This document shows positions 56,482 to 64,000 of a DNA stretch of 64,000 nt, in pieces. The notes under the pieces were generated by a model, which was not told where the DNA came from, did not search any database, and saw nothing but the letters and a program-made list of their open reading frames with translations. The DNA lies in contig NC_092670.1 in NCBI RefSeq assembly GCF_964355755.1, positions 39,853,795 to 39,917,794 on the forward strand, given 5' to 3'. Positions within the stretch are counted from its first letter, which is position 1. Each line of letters starts with the position of its first letter. The DNA is from Antedon mediterranea (lineage: Eukaryota > Echinodermata > Crinoidea > Comatulida > Antedonidae). Made by a program: the position numbers and the translations under genes.

Positions 56482-59400
56482 TTATTCATCTGAATCCGAG
56501 CCCTCACCTAATGGTCGTATTCTAAGATTGTTGGCTCGAACTACCTTCAAATTTGGACAATTCTTAATGTTGTTAGCAACATTCAATGTCACAAATGTGT
56601 TGTCAAGATTTAATAATGATAGGCTTAGCAACTTGAGGTGGGGCAAACCTTTATTGGAAAGAAAATATAAAAGTATAAGTACAGTAGTACTCATATAAAC
56701 TTTGAAACATGATAATTGTGAACTTGAACAAATAAAGATTTTAAAACGTGACAGATATAAATCTACATACAGTACATAAATGCATTGTATATAGGTCTAG
56801 CATGTTGGTTGCTGTTTACCATACATAAACCTGGTTCTGGGTTTTATACACAATATATACAATCTTCAGGTCACAAATTTAATTAACGTTAACCAACCCA
56901 CACCATGCAAAGGCTAAAATACAAAGCAATAAATGTTAATTGTACATTGTAAAAAAATCACACTTACCAGAGTTTGAAATGTTAGTACGGCTTAAGTTGA
57001 GTTTACTAAGCATATGGCACTGGTTGAGAGCCTTTGACTTGAGTAGTTTGCTGGTAATTTGAGTTGATGAGAGACTTAGCATTGTCAGCTTAGTAAGAGA
57101 ACTAAGCACCATTGCTCCGGTGTCACTTATATTTGTTCTATCTATACTCAATCCTTGTAAATCTGTCAGTCCTATAGAAAAATAAACATCACAGATAAAA
57201 ATAATGAAAAAATAAATCTCTCAACATAAACAAAAAGATCAAAAGATTTAAATATGATGAGCTTTGTAAAAATATATTTGATTTTGTAATAAATCAAATA
57301 TTAATAAGATTAAAATGGTAATTTACGGTTAATACATTTTTCATCTATAGATTTGAAGATATTTTTAAAAAGTTATAAGATTAACAATTTTTATAAGAGA
57401 TTATTTTCACAACGATGCACAATCTGAATGATATTAGTGTAACTATTGTGAAAAAGTGCCCAAATATGGTAGTGATATGCCCAAATATGGTAGTGATATG
57501 ACATCATCAAGCCCATATATGGGCACATCATATTTTTTTGTCACATAAAGTTTGATAGTCTAGACAGAGCTTAAGACAGGGAAAAACTCTCTTGTAAGTG
57601 TTCGCAATATGTCCTTTTTAGTACCAAGTACAGATTACATCAGATTATACAAAAACTTATTAAGCTTTTGAAACAATAAAAAAAAACAAAATGTGCCCAT
57701 ATATGGACATGATGATGTCATACCACTACCATATTTATGCATATCACTAGCATATTTGGGCACATCACACTATTTTTGTCAAACTAGTTTGATGGTGTAG
57801 ATAGAGCTTAAGTGAAAATAAAATACCCAAATTCAACTTTTTTTTTCAATGTTTTGTTATTTATGTTTCAAAATAATTATGTCAATATTGGCATTTATTG
57901 TTTCAATCTAAAATTGTGAATTTATAAAAAGTGTGTTTTACAATATCAACGTACCTTTTAAATGCGACAAACCAACGTCAGTAATTTTAGTATTACTAAG
58001 AGACAGTTTTCTCAGACTAAAAGAAATTAAAGAATCAATCAAATTATCAGAAATAAACAGGAAACAAATAAAAGAAATAAATGCCAAATCAATTCTTGTA
58101 ACAGAAGCAACCAACACATTAATTCTGATTAAAACATATGCTATATTTATTCCATTCAGTACTATTGTAAAGTTGTTCAATGTTTCATAAAAAAGAACAA
58201 CATATCAAACGTATAATAAAAATCTATATAAAAAGTAAAAGATAGTTCTTTTTTTTGGACTGGACTAATTATTGAAGTAATTGTTTTGTCATATGGTAGG
58301 TTATTGATATTCCATAACTTGGTATTGTAGAGTTGTATGTATATTAAGCACTATCAAACTCTATGTGACAAAAAATGTGATGTGCTTATATATGGACATG
58401 ATGATGTCATATCACTAACCATATGTGGTCATATCACTACCATATTTGGGCGCATCACACTTTTGTTTTGTCAAACTAGTTTGATAGTGTAGACGAAGCT
58501 TAACTTGTTTGTGTGAAATTATCCCATTTAACCCATTTGAGGTATTACCAGCTTGACTATGTGTACATTTAAAATAGGAAACAACATTACCTTGTCATGT
58601 CTGCAAGATGATGTACGCCATCATCAGTAATATGGATGTAATCAGAAAGATCTAGTTCAACTAATGACATACCTTAAAAAACAAAACAAAACAAAAAAGT
58701 GACATACATACAGGCAATACAGACAGTAGTAGTGTGGGTATTACAAATGGAATATCATCTTCATCATTTACTGACAGAAAAACACATTAAATTGCTGTGG
58801 GATTGGGGTAAAGTGGACCATGGGATTAGGGGTGAGGTGGACCGTGGGATTGAGGGTGAGGTGGATCATGGGATTGGGAGTTAGATGGATCGTGGGATTG
58901 GGGGTGAGGTGGACCGTGGGATTAGGGGTGAGGTAGATCATGGGATTGGGGGTGAGGTGGATCATGGGATTGGGGGTGAGGTGGAATGTGGGATTAGGGG
59001 TGAGGTGGATCATGGGATTGGAGGTGAGGTGGACTGTGGGATTGGGGGTGAGGTGGACCGTGGGATTGGGGGTGGGGTGGACTGTGGGATTTAGGGTGAG
59101 GTGGACTGTGGGATTGGGGGTGAGGTAGACCATGGGATTGGGGGTGAGTTGAATCATGGGATTGGGGGCGAGGTGGTCCGTGGGATTGGGGTGAGGTGGT
59201 CCGTGGGATTGGGGTGAGGTGGACCGTGGGATTGGGGTGAGGTGGATCGTGGGATTGGGGGTGAGGTGGACCGTGGGATTGGGGGTGAGGTGGACCGTGG
59301 AATTGGGGGTAAGGTGGACCGTGGGATTGGGGGTGAAGTTATACCAGAGTCAGAACAAATGTATCAATTCATGCATTCTCACATAATCTTACGTATGTTG

Positions 59401-62400
59401 TATGGAATAGGGTAAATGTGTAATAACAAGCATTAGTTACCTGCAATGTATTGTATTCCAAGGTCTGTTGTTGTATGCCTACTTGGTAGTTGAATATGTC
59501 TTAATTGCATACCTATAAAAATTAATGACACAATGTTACTGTAATGTTCTAAGTAAGTTGCTTAGAAGTTGATCACCGACTTATGTGTTTAAATTGTTTG
59601 TTTTTCTCCATGGCAGCAGTGGTGAATCCAGAAATTTGCATTATTTTTTGCATTACAATTTGCAAAATTTAGGAGGAGGGGGAGGAGGAAGGAGTGGAAC
59701 CAACTACTCAAAAACCCACATGGATGCACCCATGGGCAGGCTTTGAGCAAACAAACCTTGCTATGTTTATAGTGGGCCCATAGATATTGTTGGTGGTCTA
59801 CTGGGTGATAGACTTGATTTATGCAAACAGAGGAGGACTAATTAAAATGGCTGCCATATACCTGTTCGTAAACAGATAGATATAGACATAATACAACATT
59901 ATTTTTTTAAATTAACTCTAATGTTGAAGATGTATTGTCCCCCACCCCCTAAAAAAATGATTTCACTTATAAAAAGTCAAATGAAACGATTAATTTTAAC
60001 CAAAAACCATTGTCTGACAATTTAAGTATTTTTTGTTTTAAATTACATTTTTTCAGGTAATCAATCCAGTTTTTGGTCAAAGTGAATAACTATTACGTGA
60101 CATTACAATGGCATATTCAACAAAAAATGTAAAAAAAAAAATTGTTAATATATCTTTAATGTTAATCAAAGTAATTAAAATGTAAAAATTAACTCTGACC
60201 TGTTAAAGAATAGAGGGTTCTGTCTCCTTCCATACTCAGGATAGAGTTGATATTTAAAGCTTTTAATTTTGGTAATTTGTGAAGTCCATTTAAGCTTTCT
60301 GACTTTACGTAAGTCGACCCAATATTCAATGTTTCAAGATGTGAGAGGCATTGTAGAGGTAGAAGAGTTGTAACCTAAACAAAATAAAAGCACATAATAT
60401 TATCAATACTTTCTTTTATTCACATTTATTTTACTCATTGTTTATAAATATAATTTCTTATCATAAATGATGGCAAGGATCCTGCATAGAGAAGTTTACA
60501 CTTCTGTTTTCGCAGGACCATTTTACATAAAAAAACATAAAACAATAAACACAACATAATACCAGTAGTAGTATTACATTATACAAAAATGTTGATATTA
60601 GGCCTATTTGTAGGCCTAATAGAAAGCTTTTCCAGGTTTACTTTAGACCAGAAAATTTGCTGTTTCTATATTTTTTATTTATTCAGGTATAACAAATTTA
60701 CAAAAGCAGACAGAAGTCTGAAAATATTGTATTACAAAAGATTGAAAATGATGAATCAAAAGTAAACAATGCACAGCAAAACAACACATAAAATTTAAAC
60801 ATACAGAAAGTAAAAAAAAAACATTCAAATGTAACAGTATTGAAAGGCTATTAGATTACTTATACATGTTCCACATAGTTTATATTATGAAATATTAAAT
60901 TTTACCTGTGTCTGCTCAATTGATAAATGACGTAATAAACTAAGATCTGAAAACAGAAATACAAAACTATAAAATCTGAAGATAACAGAATATGTAACAC
61001 ACATTTAGTGGTGAACTGAAAATAAAAATATACTTTTTAAGTAGTTTCTATCAGCTGCTGCTTTTACATATTTTTTCGAGAGCTTTTTTCAACTTTCGTA
61101 AGTCCTTGATTGACTCCAAAGTGTTTAAAGTTGTGAATAATGTTCGGCAACAAGGCCTTACAAAAGTTGGAAAAAGCAGTAGCTGATATAAACTACTTAT
61201 AAATTGCAAAATGTGTGTTTCCCAATGTATAACAATATACTTACTCGCAATAATTGATATGGAAACATCAGTAATACGAGTCTTACTTAAATACAATTGA
61301 GTAAGAGTTGATGATAAGTGAGTAAGATTCTCTACTCCTATGTCTGTGATGTTAGCACCTTCTAAGCCTAAAGTTGTCAAATGCTTTAAATCTACAAAAA
61401 TATAATTGATTTACAGATTATTAGTAAATACCATAAACGGATGATGATGTAGTCGTTTTATTATTTTGGATTGTACAAAAAGTTGCTTTGATAACCTTGA
61501 TCGTTCAGATTTTATTCTGAAACATGTGTGTAAGATTAAACGTAAGGCTATGTATCATCTGATGTAAAGTGGGGAAAGATTGTTGGTTATACTTATTGGG
61601 ATATAGTAGAGTTATGTCAAAATTTACATTTCCATTGAAACTGATTTTGTGGGTATCTTAATTGTTTAATGCGATTTGATAAAATTTATACTGAACATGA
61701 ACCTACCTTTAATACATTCAAGCACTTTATCTGTGATTTGTGGATTTAAATTTAGTTTTAAAATCTTTAATTTTTTCAAACCTGTTTAAAAAAAGAAAAC
61801 ATTTATTATTTGTTATATTTATATTTATAATGTACGACTACGGTTTCAGCCATCGGCTCTTTGTGTCATTTGACTTTTTTTTAATAAAGATATACCGAAA
61901 TATATATATATTTTTTATCTTAAAAAATTCCTGAAAAATGTTGTGTTCTGAGTAAATTACTGTATATACTGTTCTTGCTTTAATAATGCTTTTATTAATA
62001 TATATGATATATATTTAATGTTTTTATTTATACAATACAATAGTATTTATTGTCATTTTGACAACAAGGTACAAATAAAATTTGGTTGATTTACATTTTG
62101 ATATACATACAATATACAAATGTATAAAGAAAAACCAAAACACTTAGTTAATTAATGTGTAATGTTGTTGCAAAAAAAAAAGGATGTTTGTTACCATGGT
62201 AACTTACATGGTAGGAGGACAGTAAGACCAGCATCACTAATGAGACTACAAGAACAGATGCTCATGTGACTTATGTTGCTATGGAAACGTAGCGACTGAA
62301 GAAGTTCGTTGGTGGTGTACTTGTAACAATCTAGCACCAAATGGGTCAGGTGACTGGAAAATAACGACATAATAGAGTTTTATGTATATTTAAACCACAT

Positions 62401-63722
62401 TCATAATGATACATAGTTTTATTTATTTATATTTTTATCGGGTGCTAATAAATTATGTAACTTGCACATCATAGATCGCTGAAATTTAATGCCTTTAACA
62501 GTCTTTTTTAATGGTGTTTTGTGTTTAGAATGGTGTGTACAGCAAGCTACATTCCGTATGGAAATTTGGTGAATAACTTTTAATTGAACGCCATACAATG
62601 CATGCTATTTTAAATTGAAATCTCTTATTCTATTTAGAAGCAAACTTCATAGTTGAAGGCTACTGTTCCACTGGCTATAGCTATTGCAATTCCACTTTTT
62701 TTTTTGCATACAGTGTGTGGTGCATATAAACAAATGAGGCATTGTGAGCCAATGCAAAGATAGGTGATTTGAATTGTTTAGCCAATACATATAGCATTCA
62801 TGTAGATTACAGTACCATGACAGAAATATAGGCATTGTCCTTGGTCGCAATGTTCCATCTTTTTTCATCTCATCAACAATTTTGGCTGCTAGTTGTTGAG
62901 GCATTCCACCCAATGAGGAAGGTGATTGGTTGGGATCTCCAAGTTTCTTAGCAACAGCTTTCGTTGTCATGGTAACCAGAGATGGTATGATCGTTGACCT
63001 TGACGATGTCGTTGGGACGTCGGGTGCTTGTTGGTGAGCTAACGCGATTCGTTTGAGGGCAGCATCAGCTGAAATGCAATCAAAGAATGGTTCTATTACA
63101 TAAAATGGCTTTGGTCATGGTAGATAGACAGTGTATTTTTAAATGCATAAACCAAATTTTAATTATTATATTTGAATATATGACTACCTGCTTTTTGTTT
63201 TGAGACTTCTTCAGCTCCTTCTTCACTGGCTCCATCTTGGAAGCCATATACAAAGTTGACAGGCTGAGCATCCAGTCGGTTCCCTCCTCCCCATGGGTGC
63301 TGTTGTGGACCCTGGGCTTCACCCCAACCAGCAATTAATTCTTTCACAAAAATAAAAAGTGTATTTAACACATTTAACAACGATATGGCCATGGTGACTT
63401 GCTTATTAGATCATAATGTTATTATAATTAATATAATTACCATCCATATCATTATTCTCATCATTTGCATCTGGTTCTTCAACCACATCACCAGCTATAT
63501 CCTCTGAAGGTTCTTCTTCCCCTTCTTGCTCTACCTGCTGCAAACTATGACCTGCCCCCCAGTTATGAGCTGCAAAGTGAGGGCGCTGGCTATTGATCAA
63601 CTGCATCTGTCGGTTCAATCGTCCTGCCACATCCATTCCAGTACCACTTTGGCTGGGAAGCGCTGTTGATGTGGTCGATACCGACAGTGTTGGTGGCTCA
63701 CTATTAGTCTCAGCCTTATGAA
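56482..63722 (-). CDS. Leucine-rich repeat protein, N-terminus outside window
   Basis: Thirteen phase-consistent exons: 63441-63722, 63188-63340, 62816-63068, 62208-62353, 61707-61781, 61245-61391, 60906-60946, 60200-60374, 59441-59512, 58591-58672, 57955-58016, 56968-57171, 56482-56648; 618 codons visible. The N-terminal part is acidic and low in complexity (EEPSEDIAGDVVEEPDANDE), with WGGGNRLDAQPVNFVYGFQD. A helical segment (GMPQQLAAKIVDEMKKDGTL) then leads into repeats of the type LxxLxLxxTxITDxGlxxL: THLVLDCYKYTTNELLQSL, TTLGLEGANITDIGVENL, RKLSLSNTKITDVGLSHL, KLNLSRTNISNSG. This is the cysteine-containing/AMN1-RAD7-F-box style of LRR. The helix-then-LRR arrangement resembles ubiquitin-ligase substrate receptors of the F-box or ZYG11 type, but no F-box was seen. 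I do not recognise a specific gene. The protein ends LGEGSDSDE. An AATAAA overlaps the stop codon. Exons are mostly LRR-sized, which is usual for the class. Confidence 0.82.
57451..57573 (+). mobile_element. Fold-back family A, copy 27, left end missing
   Basis: It begins within AAAAAGTGCCCAAATATGG, has two modules, and ends TTTGATAGTCTAGACAGAGC. It lies in an LRR-gene intron. Confidence 0.8.
57687..57811 (-). mobile_element. Fold-back family A, copy 28, left end missing
   Basis: It starts AAAACAAAATGTGCCCATATA and ends TTTGATGGTGTAGATAGAGC. It is in the same intron as copy 27 but in the opposite orientation, 114 bp away. Confidence 0.8.
58344..58502 (-). mobile_element. Fold-back family A, copy 29
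   Basis: The left end is reduced to AAGCACTATCAAACTC; the right end GTTTGATAGTGTAGACGAAGC is complete. It has two modules and lies in an LRR-gene intron. Confidence 0.8.
58795..59340. repeat. 24-bp G-rich minisatellite, about 22 copies
   Basis: The unit is GGGATTGGGGGTGAGGTGGA plus CCGT, with CCGT, TCAT, ACTGT and similar variants at the end. The strand bias (G on plus, C on minus) holds over the whole array. It sits in an LRR-gene intron, and open frames across it are artefacts of the 3n period. Confidence 0.97.
59929..60170. mobile_element. Fold-back family D, copy 3
   Basis: It begins GAAGATGTATTGTCCCCCACC and ends ATTGTTAATATATCTTTAATG. The interior has TTTTTGGTCAAAGTGAATAAC and ATGGCATATTCAAC. 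It lies in an LRR-gene intron. Confidence 0.65.
62030..62110. mobile_element. LINE-tail-like fragment
   Basis: AGTATTTATTGTCATTTTGACAACAAGGTACAAAT closely matches TTATTTATTGTCATTTAAAC AACAAGGTACAAAT at 30386-30424. The two look like 3' ends of the same retroposon family. Confidence 0.45.
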
Positions 63723-64000
63723 CTAAATTACAAGTATGAGATTTTATTACAGTCAACTGTCTGATTACAGACATCTTTGGCCAGCCCAACGGTGTCCGGT
63801 TTTCCAGAAATTCCGGTATTTATTTCTGTTTTACAAGGGTGGTCCATCCAGCCAAAGCCGATCATTAGGGTTCCTATGATATTATTATTTATGTAGAATT
63901 TTAGAAAAGTGCTAGGTGGTCAAAATACCTATAATACAAGAAAAGCCTAAATTTTGATGGAAAGATAAAAATTGCCTAATGATACACTGAAAGAAGTGTG
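63723..64000. other. Right edge of window, intron of the LRR gene
   Basis: It includes CAGACATCTTTGGCCAGCCC and GTGTCCGGTTTTCCAGAAATTCCGG. The same motif series occurs at 8955-9005 (CAGACACCTTTGGGCAGGCC, GTCTGGTTTTCCGGAAAGTC), so a dispersed repeat of unknown type is present in both places. Confidence 0.45.

Noticed and set aside
56315-56698. 127-residue open frame beginning with repeated DMPKYGS/DMPKHGS
   Set aside because: The repeats are translated family A modules and the rest is antisense to the last LRR exon.
58768-59157. 129-residue repetitive open frame (HLTPNPTVHLTPNPM) on the minus strand, and its plus-strand counterparts
   Set aside because: It is an artefact of a 24-bp minisatellite whose period is a multiple of three, lying inside an intron of the LRR gene.

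Overview
This is a 64 kb piece of an AT-rich invertebrate animal genome. The genes carry many short phase-consistent exons with GT..AG introns, and mobile elements fill much of the non-coding space. An echinoderm or another ambulacrarian deuterostome is my best guess. It rests on the mix of gene families (one OSR1/SPAK kinase, an r-opsin, an MCH-like peptide, TIR and death-domain proteins) and on the abundance of TAGGCCTA-like words. It is an inference, and the species was not identified.

Layout. 1-2029 (+): 3' part of a gene encoding a TIR domain followed by a death-like domain. 3215-3451 (+): a second half-TIR exon, nearly identical to the first. 5974-14534 (-): complete 12-exon OSR1/SPAK (OXSR1/STK39) kinase gene, 531 aa. 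15518-17910 (+): a small secreted peptide precursor of 90 aa, pieced together from three short coding exons, with a C-terminal Cys-Cys-Trp peptide that resembles melanin-concentrating hormone. 21045-33552 (-): complete 20-exon PRPF40A, a U1 snRNP-associated WW/FF splicing factor, 969 aa. 35365-40656 (-): a three-exon orphan gene of about 198 aa. 42543-43112 (-) and 52340-53430 (+): LINE reverse-transcriptase remnants. 47262-50394 (+): complete three-exon rhabdomeric-type opsin, 420 aa. 56482-63722 (-): a leucine-rich-repeat protein, 13 exons visible, with its N-terminus outside the window. The genes belong to different pathways and form no functional cluster; the exception is the tandem TIR exons.

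Repeats. Four fold-back (MITE-like) families are visible. Family A has ends AAGCTCTGTCTACACTATCA, a length of about 110-240 bp, and about 29 copies, mostly in introns. Family B has ends AAGCTTGGTTCCCACTAG, a core with GACCAATCACAAGCGATGG, and about ten copies. Family C has ends like GAGAGGTTTCGCAA. Family D has ends TTAAAGATGTATTGTCCC and is about 240-345 bp long. B hosts or abuts A three times. tRNA-derived SINEs, several minisatellites and two large satellite-like arrays (43-bp units at 45 kb, about 36-bp units at 52 kb) complete the picture.

All gene models come from reading splice sites, phase and protein similarity by eye; no alignment, transcript or database was available.
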